Assembly: GCF_004349265.1 (NCBI RefSeq)
Contig: NZ_SMFL01000002.1
Location: 310,001 to 374,000 of the forward strand
DNA: 64,000 bases
Direction: 5' to 3'
Origin: Dyadobacter psychrotolerans
Lineage (GTDB): Bacteria; Bacteroidota; Bacteroidia; Cytophagales; Spirosomataceae
In this document: positions 36,406 to 46,195 of the stretch, piece by piece
How the letters are laid out: every line of letters starts with the position of its first letter
Position numbering within the stretch: position 1 is the stretch's first letter
Made by a program: the position numbers and the translations under genes
The notes under the pieces: model-generated
The model's database searches: none
What the model was told of the DNA's origin: nothing
Seen by the model: the letters and a program-made list of their open reading frames with translations, nothing else

Positions 36406-37605
36406 TTATTGTTTAATGTTGTAATTTAAAACCTGGCGGACGAGCCTGGCGATCATTATTTCTTCGTTAGTCGCAATCACCCGGATTGTAACTTTTCCGT
36501 TTTTCATTGAAATAACCGGATCATTTATTTGATTTCTTTTTTCATCCAGTTCAATTCCTAAAAAACCGAGATCCTGGCATATCCGGCTGCGGATCTGCGG
36601 AATGTTTTCGCCGATTCCTCCTGAAAAAACAAGGGTATTGACGCCGCCGAGTACAGCCGCAAATGAGCCGATTGATTTTTTTATCTGATAACAAAATAGC
36701 TCAATCGCTTCGGCAGCACGATTGTCATCAACTTCGGATTTCATCAATTCCTGCATATCTGAACTTGTTTCCGAAATACCCAAAAGTCCGGATTCGTGAT
36801 TTACAACGTGGTTGAATTGTTTGGGACTCAGTTTTTCAAATTGCATCAGATACCAGGCCACACCCGGATCCAGATCCCCGCTGCGGGTTCCCATCATCAC
36901 GCCCGAGCCAGGGGTAAAACCCATCGTGGTATCCATACTTTTTCCCTGTTTAACGGCAGCAAGACTGGCTCCGTTTCCAAGATGCGCCAGTATGACTTTT
37001 CCGTGGGCGACTTTTTTGTCTGCCTGGCGTTCGAGTTCCAGCATCAGGTAAGCGTAAGAAAGTCCGTGAAAACCATAACGTTGAATATTTTTTTCAGTAA
37101 ATCTTCTAGGAATTGGAAGTCGTTTTGCGACAGCTGGCATTTCAGCGTGAAATGAAGTGTCGAAACAAACGATCTGTTTTAAATCCGGATGTCGTTTGCT
37201 AAACAGCTCAATGAGTCTAATTTCTTCGGGCAAATGCTCCGGGTCGTATGGGCTGATCTTTTTGAGGTAATCTAATAAGTCTGGAGTTATTTCCTGTGGT
37301 TCAGAATATTTCATGCCATGAACAATCCTGTGTCCAATGGCAGCAACCGCGGAAAATTCTGCTCGGTTTTCCAGCCAGTTAATCAAAAAATGGGTGGCGT
37401 GTTCGTATGTATTCTCTGTGATTTTAATATTCTCAGTTTGATCAGAAATACTGGTAGTCAGAATAGCTCCCGATATTTTATTTCCAATACCCCCAAGCTT
37501 TCCGGCAAATGCTAATTTAAGATCCTCGTGAGCGCTGTAAAAGGCAAACCTGATGCTTGATGAGCCTCCATTTAGCGTCAGGATGTAGTTTTGAAAATCA
37601 CTCAT
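36406..37605 (-). CDS. ackA: acetate kinase
   Basis: A 399-residue acetokinase of normal length. Motifs include the phosphate-binding N-G-G-S-S-S-I-R near the start (the family usually has Lys where Arg is seen), [59 protein letters not shown] and GGIGEN. It converts acetyl-phosphate plus ADP to acetate plus ATP. It sits directly before phosphoketolase and overlaps the preceding cupin gene by 8 bp, so the two enzymes form a short ATP-yielding route. Confidence 0.95.
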   Translation of the reverse strand: MSDFQNYILTLNGGSSSIRFAFYSAHEDLKLAFAGKLGGIGNKISGAILTTSISDQTENIKITENTYEHATHFLINWLENRAEFSAVAAIGHRIVHGMKYSEPQEITPDLLDYLKKISPYDPEHLPEEIRLIELFSKRHPDLKQIVCFDTSFHAEMPAVAKRLPIPRRFTEKNIQRYGFHGLSYAYLMLELERQADKKVAHGKVILAHLGNGASLAAVKQGKSMDTTMGFTPGSGVMMGTRSGDLDPGVAWYLMQFEKLSPKQFNHVVNHESGLLGISETSSDMQELMKSEVDDNRAAEAIELFCYQIKKSIGSFAAVLGGVNTLVFSGGIGENIPQIRSRICQDLGFLGIELDEKRNQINDPVISMKNGKVTIRVIATNEEIMIARLVRQVLNYNIKQ

Positions 37606-37951
37606 AACCGCTTTTAATCACGGTTGAGATCATTTTAAACTGTTCCTTGGCGCAAAAGGAATTCCTTGTATGCGCAGGAATAATTATTCCTTGTCCTAAT
37701 TTTAGCTTGTGCTTTTTACCGTCAATAACGATTTCGGCAGATCCGTCAATAATCTGAATGTAGGTATCAAAAGCGGACGATTTCTCCGCCACTTCTTCTC
37801 CTGTATCAAAGGAAGAGACTGTAATATTACCTGTTGTCTTCCTTATTATGGTTTTGCTTAACACGGCGTTCGGAACATATTCTATGATTTCTACGATGAT
37901 GTGTGCTTTTGATTTCTCCATTTCAACGTCAGTTCTGTCTTTGCTATCCAT
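37598..37951 (-). CDS. cupin-domain protein, paralogue 2 (first gene of the xfp operon)
   Basis: A 117-residue cupin, start MDSKDRTDVEMEK, chosen by comparison with its paralogue at 30990-31355; an ATG at 37999 would add 16 residues. Cupin core motifs are present (YIQIIDGSAEIVIDG and GQGIIIPAHTRNSFCAKE). The stop overlaps the acetate kinase start by 8 bp. Its function is unknown. As the first gene of the phosphoketolase operon it could be a sensor or small-molecule binder linked to this route, but this is inference. Confidence 0.88.
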   Translation of the reverse strand: MDSKDRTDVEMEKSKAHIIVEIIEYVPNAVLSKTIIRKTTGNITVSSFDTGEEVAEKSSAFDTYIQIIDGSAEIVIDGKKHKLKLGQGIIIPAHTRNSFCAKEQFKMISTVIKSGYE

Positions 37952-38041
37952 ATTGAGAGATCGGTTAGTGAGCCTCGGATGCTGATCATCATCGTGCATC
38001 TTAAATAAAAGCGATATGAATTTATCAGTAAACGAGAAGTA

Positions 38042-38110
38042 TAAAGGTGGAGCTATTAAACCTTATTTTTTTACAAAAGCCTGGCTAAAAGTTGCATCAA
38101 TCACAGATTT
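38042..38110 (-). promoter_or_regulatory. candidate operator C plus -7 element for the cupin-ackA-xfp-usp operon
   Basis: On the minus strand, 38091-38110 reads AAATCTGTGATTGATGCAAC, the best match to the island element. It is followed after exactly 41 bp by CACCTTTA (38042-38049), a -7-like octamer, and the cupin start codon lies about 90 bp beyond. It shares AAATCTGTGATT with site B almost base for base. Confidence 0.6.
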
Positions 38111-38123
38111 AAAAACACCCTGA

Positions 38124-40784
38124 CTATTTAATTGGAAAAAATAAACGTGTTGTTTGTATCACTAAAACAGGAAGAATACCAGCTGCCAGGATTAATTCCA
38201 GCGCTTCAATATCAAGTATCTGGAGGGATAATATTTGTCGAAGGAAAGGGATGTAATAAGTGGCAAACATAATCGCTATACACAAAACGAGCGCCATCCA
38301 GATAAATTTGTTCCTTGTGATCTCATTATTAGAAAAACGCAATTTGCCTGAATACATGTTGAAAACATGAAGCAGCTGTGCAAGGGAAAGCGCGTAAAAC
38401 GTAATTGTATTTCCTTCTTCTGGACTTAATCCTAGCTTGTAGATCGCATACCAGTAAACACCAAGCACCGAAGTAGTCATGACAAGGGCATAATATACAA
38501 TTCTTTTCCAATCCGCTGTTTGTAAAATAGGCTGTTTTGGGTCTCTGGGAGGGGACTTCATTAGTTTTTTGTTGTCTTTTCCAACGCCCAATGCAAGTGC
38601 CGGAAAGACGTCCGTAATGATGTTGATGAAAAGAATTTGCAGCGGCAGGAGCGGACTTCCCACATTAAGAAAACCTGCAAAAGTGACTACGAAAATTTCA
38701 CTCATGTTACAGGACAGCAGAAAGACGATAAATTTTCTGATGTTTTCAAAAATCACCCTTCCCTGCTCAATCGCGTGAACGATGGAAGCAAAGGAATCAT
38801 CTTTCAGTACCATTTCGGCAGCTTCGGCCGCAACAGCCGTTCCACGCAGTCCCATGGCTATACCGATGTCTGATTTTTTTAAAGCAGGAGCGTCATTAAC
38901 CCCATCTCCAGTCATACCTACAATGTCGCCTTGTTTTTGGTAAAAATCTATCATTTCCAGTTTTTGTGCCGGATTTACGCGGGCGAAAACTCGGCATTCC
39001 ATCATCTTTTTCTGATCATCGGCAGAGGTAAAATCGAATGATTCAAGATCTTTCCCGGTGAGCACGAGTTGCTCATCTTCCCCAACCAGATTGACTTGTT
39101 TGGCAATTTTCAGCGAGGTAGCCGGATGGTCGCCGGTGACCATAATAACTTTGATTCCTGCTTCATGACAAGCATTTAACGATTTAATCACCTCTTTTCG
39201 AGGCGGATCCAGAAATCCGATCAGTCCTGCATAAGTCAGTTTTTCTTCTTTTGTAAAGTTTTCTCCCGGTTTTTGACTGGTTTGCCGGTAAGCAAAAGCA
39301 AGGGTCCGCAGTCCGTCCGCAGCCATCAGTTCAGACACTTCGAGTTCTTTGTCTCTGTCCTGCTGATTATTCCAAGTACAAAGTGCAGAAACTTCCTCCA
39401 CAGCGCCTTTTACACCAATAAAATATTCTGTCCCCACCTGATCCAGCGTTGCCATCATCCTTGTATCGGAACTGAAAGCCAGCTCAGCCTGCCGCTTGTA
39501 ATTCTTATGTAACTTGTGCAGATCGATACCGGCAGTGCGTGCGTAAGAAAGAAGGGCTACTTCAACAGGATCACCCAGTTCTTTACGGTCTGATTTCTTT
39601 GAGTCTAATTGTGCATTGTTAACCAAAGCCCCGATTCGGGCAAGCATTTCAAGTTCGGGTGAATGGATCAGATCCTGATCGCCTCTTATAACCTCAAGTG
39701 TTTGAGCGCCACCAGTATTTAAATTAAGTCGAACTGTAAAATCGTTATCAGCCACCCGGAGCGCATGAACTTCAATCTTATTCTGTGTAAGTGTCCCCGT
39801 TTTATCCGTAAAGATAACGTTGGTTCCTCCGAGTGTTTCTACGGCAGAAAGACGTTTTACGATCACTTTCCTTTCAGCCAGACGAAGCATTCCGTAGGCA
39901 AGTGCAACGGTGGCAACAACCGACATGCCTTCCGGGATAGCTGCAATGGCCAACGCAACGGCTGTTTCTATCAACTGTTTGACTTCTTGTCCTCTTAAAA
40001 AACCGACAATTAAGAATAATGTCGCCATTGCGAGTGTAACCCAGATCAGCACTTTTCCCAATGCATCCAGTTTTGCTTCCAGGGGAGTCGCCGTACGCTT
40101 AGCCTCGCTGACCATCGTTGCGATCTTGCCAAGCTCTGTTGCCTGACCTATATTGGTTACTACTGCTTTTGCATTTCCGTTTGTAATGGCAGTTCCCTTA
40201 AAAAGACAGTCGTGTCTGTCGCCAAGTGGCGAATCCTCCGGGGATTGGTCAGTGGTTTTCTGAGTTGGAACAGATTCACCGGTTAATGCAGATTCGTCGA
40301 CAGTTAACTGATTGACTTCCAGAATCAGCGCGTCGGCAGGTATCAGATCACCGGCTTCCAAAATCAGGATGTCGCCCATCGTCAACTGATCGGACGGAAC
40401 CTCTTTTATTTTTGAGTCGCGCATTACTCTCGCTGGTGTAGTGTCCAGTTTGCGCAAAGCTTCCATGGATTGCCGGGCATTGTATTCGAGTACAAAACCA
40501 GTAATTGCATTAATCAAAATGACAGCAATTACTGCAAAGCCTTCAAGGTTGTCGCCGAGAAAAAAGGAAACGACTGCCGCTGCCGCCAGGATCCAGACGA
40601 TGATACTGTTTACTTGCCGTAAAAGAATGGACCAGATGCTTTCCGGCTTTACCTGATCTAACTCATTGAGGCCAAATTGCTCTAGGCGCAAGGCGGCATC
40701 CTGACTTGATAATCCTGTTTTTAAATCTGTAATCTCAGGTTTGCCAGTTTCCCTGGCAATATTTTGGCGCTGTGTTTCTGACAT
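38124..40784 (-). CDS. P-type cation-transporting ATPase (Ca2+/Mg2+-like P2)
   Basis: An 886-residue P2-type ATPase. Order of features: N-terminal cation-ATPase domain, TM1-2 (about 55-100), actuator with TGES (168-171), TM3-4 with PEGM (284-287, the cation-site motif, usually PEGL), phosphorylation site D327 in DKTGTLTQ, nucleotide-binding domain, and TGDGVNDAPAL in the hinge. Six C-terminal helices follow. It exports a divalent cation (Ca2+-type by motif) using ATP; the exact ion is uncertain. It is upstream of, and same-strand with, the cupin-xfp operon but has its own promoter region, and it is divergent from the AI-2E permease gene. Confidence 0.93.
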   Translation of the reverse strand: MSETQRQNIARETGKPEITDLKTGLSSQDAALRLEQFGLNELDQVKPESIWSILLRQVNSIIVWILAAAAVVSFFLGDNLEGFAVIAVILINAITGFVLEYNARQSMEALRKLDTTPARVMRDSKIKEVPSDQLTMGDILILEAGDLIPADALILEVNQLTVDESALTGESVPTQKTTDQSPEDSPLGDRHDCLFKGTAITNGNAKAVVTNIGQATELGKIATMVSEAKRTATPLEAKLDALGKVLIWVTLAMATLFLIVGFLRGQEVKQLIETAVALAIAAIPEGMSVVATVALAYGMLRLAERKVIVKRLSAVETLGGTNVIFTDKTGTLTQNKIEVHALRVADNDFTVRLNLNTGGAQTLEVIRGDQDLIHSPELEMLARIGALVNNAQLDSKKSDRKELGDPVEVALLSYARTAGIDLHKLHKNYKRQAELAFSSDTRMMATLDQVGTEYFIGVKGAVEEVSALCTWNNQQDRDKELEVSELMAADGLRTLAFAYRQTSQKPGENFTKEEKLTYAGLIGFLDPPRKEVIKSLNACHEAGIKVIMVTGDHPATSLKIAKQVNLVGEDEQLVLTGKDLESFDFTSADDQKKMMECRVFARVNPAQKLEMIDFYQKQGDIVGMTGDGVNDAPALKKSDIGIAMGLRGTAVAAEAAEMVLKDDSFASIVHAIEQGRVIFENIRKFIVFLLSCNMSEIFVVTFAGFLNVGSPLLPLQILFINIITDVFPALALGVGKDNKKLMKSPPRDPKQPILQTADWKRIVYYALVMTTSVLGVYWYAIYKLGLSPEEGNTITFYALSLAQLLHVFNMYSGKLRFSNNEITRNKFIWMALVLCIAIMFATYYIPFLRQILSLQILDIEALELILAAGILPVLVIQTTRLFFPIK

Positions 40785-40993
40785 GCTGGTATTTTAAATG
40801 GAAGACATCTTTTCTCAAGTTAGAAAAACTAAGTCAGTTAATAAGCTCAGCTGATCCTGGCTTTTAATTATCGTATTAATGTAATCGGATTAGTAAATGA
40901 TTGCATTTCAATATTTTAGATTGGTATACAATACAAAGTGACGTTCTTTGACCCGAAGATAATAATTCCTCTCTCTGTTTAATCCACATAATA

Positions 40994-42010
40994 ATGCCAA
41001 CTTTTAATAACCAGATCAGACAAATTGGGTTACTGATCATCCTAACAGCTTTGGCATTCCTGCTTTTGTTTGAGTTATATGGTTTTCTTCCCGGATTTTT
41101 AGGCGCACTTACTTTATACATACTGAGCCGGCAGTGGTACTTTTCATTAACCATTCGGAAACACTGGAACAAAAGCGGAACCGCACTATTGTTTATGCTT
41201 GCATTTCTCGTCGGGGTTGGCCTTCCGGCCTCCTTTGCAATTCATCTGATTTCGTCCAAGGTCAGCGTCCTGTTTGACAATTCAGAGCAGGTCATTGTCG
41301 TTTTTAAAGCTGCTTCGGTCCAAATCAAGCAGTGGACGGGCTTCGACATTGTGACAGACCAAAGCCTGGGCGAAATCCAAAAGCTGATTACGAATTTTAT
41401 CCCTTCCTTCCTGAACAGTTCAGCATCTGTGGCAGGCAATCTGCTCATGATTCTCTTTCTGTTTTTTTTTATGCTTACCAATGGTACTGAAATGGAGCGC
41501 AAGATTTCTGGCATCATACCCTTAAAAGAGGAAAATGTAGAAGTCCTTGCCATCGAAACCAAAAACATGATCCGGGCCAATGCATTAGGTATCCCATTGA
41601 TTTCTATTATTCAGGGGCTATTTGCCATCTTCGGTTACTGGGTATTTGGTGTACAGGATTTTGTTTTATGGGGTTTCATTACGGCTATTTTCGCATTTTT
41701 TCCTGTTGTTGGTACTGCGTTTATCTGGATACCGTTAATCATTTATCTATATACATCGGGTGAAAGCGGACGAGCGATCGGACTGGCGATTTATAGTATC
41801 GTTGTCACAGGTAATGTCGATTATCTGGCACGGGTAACTTTGCTTCAAAAAATTGGCAACGTGCATCCTGTTATTGCAGTACTTGGATTAATTGTCGGAC
41901 TCAAACTGTTTGGCTTCTGGGGCTTTATTTTTGGTCCTCTTATGATCAGTTACTTTCTTTTGTTAGCCAGGATTTATGCCAGTGAGTTTGGTTCATTGAA
42001 TAAGCGATGA
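40994..42010 (+). CDS. AI-2E family transporter (PerM-like permease)
   Basis: A 338-residue integral membrane protein with about eight TM helices: paired helices at the start, a soluble helical stretch (about 95-145), then the conserved GIPLISIIQGLFAIFGYWVF segment and the final FWGFIFGPLMISYFLLL helix. This is the AI-2E/PerM pattern. Characterised members differ in substrate (ion antiport, signalling molecules or permease function), so no substrate is claimed. It is divergent from the P-type ATPase. Confidence 0.9.
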   Translation: MPTFNNQIRQIGLLIILTALAFLLLFELYGFLPGFLGALTLYILSRQWYFSLTIRKHWNKSGTALLFMLAFLVGVGLPASFAIHLISSKVSVLFDNSEQVIVVFKAASVQIKQWTGFDIVTDQSLGEIQKLITNFIPSFLNSSASVAGNLLMILFLFFFMLTNGTEMERKISGIIPLKEENVEVLAIETKNMIRANALGIPLISIIQGLFAIFGYWVFGVQDFVLWGFITAIFAFFPVVGTAFIWIPLIIYLYTSGESGRAIGLAIYSIVVTGNVDYLARVTLLQKIGNVHPVIAVLGLIVGLKLFGFWGFIFGPLMISYFLLLARIYASEFGSLNKR

Positions 42011-42075
42011 ATGAGTGATTAATTCGGATTCAGTCATTTTGGTCAATAATACTGTGGGCTGAGGATAGCAAAAAT

Positions 42076-42536
42076 TTAACTCGAATAGGTCCATACCAGG
42101 ATATTGGCGTGATTTACGATATCTGCGGTGATGATTTCAGTAAACAAATGGCGCATATCACGCTTTCTGCTTTCTATGTATGGCGATCATATCTGCATGG
42201 ATCTCACGGGCAAAGTACCCCATCCTCGGGAGCCGTGCGTTCCCATGACTACCAAACCTATTTTTTTATCGTCAATAAAATTAGGAATGGATGGTAAAAA
42301 TTTCTATGATCGGATCTTCGGATGTAAAAAAATTGCTATGTCAGGATATTCATTGATCAGATTTTTAAATTTAGTCCTGCTTGTTTGAAATTCTGCTCAA
42401 GCTTTTTAGGTGCACTATTGTCATCAAACAAATTTAACAGGAACAGCTCCTCTACTTTTTCAGCTAGGTTGATAGCAAATCTAATCGGCTTGTCGCTTGC
42501 CGGAGAAAAATCGCACGGTACAAGAATTCTAACCAT
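42076..42536 (-). pseudogene. universal stress protein, frameshifted and stopped
   Basis: The N-terminus MVRILVPCDFSPASDKPIR (from 42536) is an intact USP start and runs about 59 codons to a stop at 42357. Beyond it, pieces of the same family are recognisable in other frames and with stops: LVVMGTHGSRG (the ATP-loop region), REIHADMIAIHRKQK, and the ending IVNHANILVWTYSS. At least two frameshifts or stops are needed to explain this, so the gene is dead. Confidence 0.8.
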
Positions 42537-43120
42537 ATCACATAATTGCAATGATAAAATATTTTTAGACAACCACCATGTTGTGATAAGATCAGGCAAA
42601 GGGTCTTTTATTTATTAGTCCATTACTTACATATAAACCGATGTTTCTCATATAAAACACAGGTTTGGCCGGCTTAAGGCAAACTGATTTATGAAAACGT
42701 CAATTATTACCTTGGAAGAAATTATTGTGATTTTTTTGTACAGAGCCAGAGTTACAGCATGGTCGATCAGGGTAACCGCTAAGATAACTGCTTCGGGATT
42801 TAAACCGTCTGGCTTCGTTTTACTACTCTTTTTTCTCAATTCAAACTATTTAGCAATCCTCGACAGGAACTTCCTTCGTCAATTCACTTTCACTGAATAC
42901 TTTGTGAGTGCATTCTAATGTTGAGACTTTGTTTAGACTGAATATCGGCCAGTCCGGTACAAGGCGCACCTTACCATCGCAGTCAAGCAATCTGTATCTT
43001 TTATTTAATATGCTGATAGTCAATATAAAGTATTCTATTTTTGATATAAATTGATATCTACTGCAATGAAGAATAAAATAAAGTACTTATATTAACTGCA
43101 ATTACGAATAATAGCAGATC
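42537..43120. other. 584-bp interval, no supported gene
   Basis: Upstream flank of the USP remnant and promoter region of the PadR gene. Short frames at 42648-42839 (minus) and 42691-42918 (plus) overlap each other and match nothing recognisable. The last 150 bp are very AT-rich, as expected for a promoter. Confidence 0.45.
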
Positions 43121-43459
43121 ATGAAGAAGACGAAACTGGGAGAGTTCGAAGAACTTGTATTACTTACAGTAGCCGCCTTACAGCAGGATGCTTATGGAGT
43201 GGAGATAAAAAGGGAGCTGGAAGCGCGCTTGAAAGAAAAACTAAGTGTAGGATCTATTCAATCGGCACTAAAAAGAATGGAAGAAAAGGGCTTTCTCACC
43301 TCGGCCTTTGGCGAAGCCACTTTGAAAAGAGGAGGTAAACGCAAACGCATTTATTATACTACTTCCCACGCTATTAAAGTGTTGGAAGAAATCAGAGCGA
43401 TACGCGCAGATCTGTGGAGATCAATTCCTTTGACAGCCTCTGAATTAAAAATGATATGA
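43121..43459 (+). CDS. PadR-family transcriptional regulator
   Basis: A 112-residue PadR regulator (winged helix). Visible features are KLGEFEELVLLTVAALQQDAYG, with the usual PadR opening, and SIQSALKRMEEKGFL as the recognition helix region, then KRGGKRKRIYYTT for the wing. It overlaps the following permease start by 4 bp (ATGA). In Bacteroidota such PadR genes lie directly before large FtsX-type permease genes, whose expression they probably repress. Confidence 0.92.
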   Translation: MKKTKLGEFEELVLLTVAALQQDAYGVEIKRELEARLKEKLSVGSIQSALKRMEEKGFLTSAFGEATLKRGGKRKRIYYTTSHAIKVLEEIRAIRADLWRSIPLTASELKMI

Positions 43460-46113
43460 TTGAGTCTGAGCATATTCAACCGCCTCAATGGCCACTGCTT
43501 TTGATGCGGTTTTTTTTACGGACGGAATACCTGGAAGAAATTGAAGGCGACATGGAGGAGATTTTTCAGGATAATCTTCGTCAGTATTCTGTTCGGAAAG
43601 CAAAGCGAATTTATACATGGGAAATGCTCAGGATGATTCGCCCGGTACTATTAAGAAATTTTAAATCATCTTACATATTTACGCCTTGTGCCATGTATAA
43701 AAATTATTTTCTGATTGCCTGGAGAAACCTGGTTAAAAAGAAAGCATATTCAGCCATTAATATTCTCGGATTGGGGGTAGGGATTGCCTGTTGCTTTCTG
43801 ATTTTTACATTCGTGCAGAGTGAATTATCTTACGACACTTATCATACAAAGCGCGACCGGATCTATCGTGTTACGCATGGAACGAGAGTCTCCGAAGATC
43901 CCCGAAATCTGGCGAAAGAAGGGCCGTCCTGGGTATGGGGCAATGCACCTGTTGGACCGGCACTTAAACATGACTTTCCTGAAATAGAAGAAGTAGTTCA
44001 GTTTTCCGGCAGGTCCGACATCCTACTGACTAACGGTGATAAAAAGTATCAGGAGAACGGCGTGTTCTTTATGGACTCCACTGTGTTTGATGTCTTTAGC
44101 TGGGATTTGTTGCAGGGTGATCCGAAAACAGCATTGGTAAATCCTTATAGCATTGTACTAACACAGAGCACGGCCCGGAAATATTTTGGTAATGAAAATG
44201 CTTTGGGTAAAACACTAAAAGGCAGCGATTCCCCGGGGAGAGCGAATGCCGGGCAATACATCGTGACGGGCATCATAGCCGATCTTCCCGTTAACTCTCA
44301 CTTTAAGTTTAATGCCATCCTTTCTTTGAGTACGTTTAAAAAATCGATTCCGGAAGTCTTCGAGACTTGGGACTATGTTGATTTCTACACCTACTTTCTT
44401 GTAAAAGAACAATTCGATGAAGCTGCTTTTAAACAAAAGCTTCCTGAATTTGCAAAGCGGCAACGCAAAGACCCGAAAACAAAATATGTCATTGAGTTGG
44501 AATCTTTGAATGATGTTTACCTAAAATCCGATGCGGATCGTCAGCCGGGAGAAACCGGAAGTCTGTCAAACATGTATATCTTCTCTATCATCGGATTGTT
44601 CATTCTGGTGATCGCCATGATCAACTTTATGAATTTATCCACGGCCCGTTCTATGGAACGCAGCAAAGAGGTCGGCATCCGAAAATCCATTGGTGCAGCC
44701 AGAAGCAGTTTAATCTCTCAGTTTTTAGGAGAATCGTTTGTTATTGTTTCTCTATCGATGATAGCTGCTGTAATTCTGGTAGTGATCTCGCTTCCCTTTA
44801 TGACAGGATTAACCGGAAAAGAATTTGAAGCAGGTATTTTGATCCATTGGAAAAGTATTCCCATCGTTGCAGGCGCCATGTTGTTGATCGCTTTTGTGGC
44901 GGGTTCTTATCCTGCCTTGGTTCTCTCGGGATTTAGTCCGGTGCATGTGTTGAAAGGCATGACCAAGTCGACAGGAGGCGTAAATCTCAGAAGAGGATTG
45001 GTGGTTTTTCAATTCAGTCTTTCCATATTACTCATTTCGGTAACGATTATCGTCTATACACAAATGAATCATTTGCTGGATAAAGATTTAGGGTTCGATA
45101 AAGAAAGTATGCTGGTGATCGACTACAACTACGACGAAGCCGTTAATGCTAAATCGCAGCTCTTAAAAACAAGGCTGGAAGAGAACCCGTCTATTGTTTC
45201 AGCCGCTTTTTCACGAAGTGTTCCCGGAAGCTTTTTCCCATATGCCGGCACAGAGATTGAAACAAAGAATGGCGAAATGAAAATGATGGGACAACCCATT
45301 TTTGAGGTTGGGATAGACTTTATACCCCATTTTGGCTTAGAGCTCATTGCCGGAAGATCATATTCCAGGGATTTTCCGGCGGACTCAAGCAGTGCTTTGG
45401 TCATTAATGAAGCAGCAGCAAAACAATACGGATATAAAAATCCCGAAGAAATCGTAGGTAAAAAATTCAGGCAGTGGGGAAGAAAAGGTGTTGTGACCGG
45501 AGTCGTGAAGGATTTTAATTTCACTTCTTTGCATCAAAAGATTGAACCGCTCACCCTGCCTTTTCAAGCCTATGCAAGCAGATACCTGTCAATTAAAGTT
45601 AAATCAGCAGACCTGACAAAAACGGTTCATGAAGTTGGAAAAATATGGAGTGAAATAGAACCGCACAGACCTTTCCTTTATAGTTTTCTGGATGAAGATT
45701 TTAATCGCCAGTATAAGGATGATTTTATTTTCAGAAAGTTATTTACCACATTTTCCTGCCTGGCCATAGCCATTGCGTGTCTGGGACTGCTCGGATTGGC
45801 AACGTACATGGCAGAGCAGCGCACAAAAGAAATTGGTATCCGGAAGGTTTTGGGAGCGGATTTCCGCACCATCGTTTTGTTGCTTTCCAGCGACTTTATT
45901 AAATTGGTTGTGGTAGCTATCTTGATTGCAACTCCCGTTGCGTGGTACGTGATGAACCGTTGGCTTGAAGGTTTCGCTTACCGGGTAGAGATTAGTCTCT
46001 GGATTTTTGTTTTAGCAGGGTTCATCGCCTTTTTTATTGTCGCGCTTACCATCAGCTATCAATCCATAAAATCGGCGTTGATGAATCCTGTATCGTCACT
46101 CAGGAGCGAATGA
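43456..46113 (+). CDS. ABC transporter permease (FtsX/MacB type) with N-terminal prefix domain
   Basis: An 885-residue permease. An N-terminal prefix domain (about 1-75: PQWPLLLMRFFLRTEYLEEI, then EGDMEEIFQ) is typical of Bacteroidota permeases paired with PadR. Then come a TM, a MacB periplasmic core domain and the first FtsX domain (about 370-500), followed by a second MacB core and FtsX domain. The conserved ERSKEVGIRKSIGA and QRTKEIGIRKVLGA loops mark the two FtsX units. It needs a partner ATPase that is not encoded nearby. Such proteins may export peptides, lipids or drugs, or act in signalling. Confidence 0.92.
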   Translation: MIESEHIQPPQWPLLLMRFFLRTEYLEEIEGDMEEIFQDNLRQYSVRKAKRIYTWEMLRMIRPVLLRNFKSSYIFTPCAMYKNYFLIAWRNLVKKKAYSAINILGLGVGIACCFLIFTFVQSELSYDTYHTKRDRIYRVTHGTRVSEDPRNLAKEGPSWVWGNAPVGPALKHDFPEIEEVVQFSGRSDILLTNGDKKYQENGVFFMDSTVFDVFSWDLLQGDPKTALVNPYSIVLTQSTARKYFGNENALGKTLKGSDSPGRANAGQYIVTGIIADLPVNSHFKFNAILSLSTFKKSIPEVFETWDYVDFYTYFLVKEQFDEAAFKQKLPEFAKRQRKDPKTKYVIELESLNDVYLKSDADRQPGETGSLSNMYIFSIIGLFILVIAMINFMNLSTARSMERSKEVGIRKSIGAARSSLISQFLGESFVIVSLSMIAAVILVVISLPFMTGLTGKEFEAGILIHWKSIPIVAGAMLLIAFVAGSYPALVLSGFSPVHVLKGMTKSTGGVNLRRGLVVFQFSLSILLISVTIIVYTQMNHLLDKDLGFDKESMLVIDYNYDEAVNAKSQLLKTRLEENPSIVSAAFSRSVPGSFFPYAGTEIETKNGEMKMMGQPIFEVGIDFIPHFGLELIAGRSYSRDFPADSSSALVINEAAAKQYGYKNPEEIVGKKFRQWGRKGVVTGVVKDFNFTSLHQKIEPLTLPFQAYASRYLSIKVKSADLTKTVHEVGKIWSEIEPHRPFLYSFLDEDFNRQYKDDFIFRKLFTTFSCLAIAIACLGLLGLATYMAEQRTKEIGIRKVLGADFRTIVLLLSSDFIKLVVVAILIATPVAWYVMNRWLEGFAYRVEISLWIFVLAGFIAFFIVALTISYQSIKSALMNPVSSLRSE

Positions 46114-46138
46114 GATCATGCATCAGGCATAATTCAAT

Positions 46139-46180
46139 AAGCAACCCGGGGAGATTTTAACGATCTTCCACGGGTTGCTT
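46139..46180. terminator. bidirectional terminator between convergent genes
   Basis: Inverted repeat AAGCAACCCG (46139-46148) and CGGGTTGCTT (46171-46180), with a partially paired middle. It is followed by TTATTATTG on the plus strand and a matching A-rich base on the other side. It sits between the converging FtsX permease and GH95 genes, and can serve both. Confidence 0.75.
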
Positions 46181-46195
46181 TTATTATTGTTTGTC

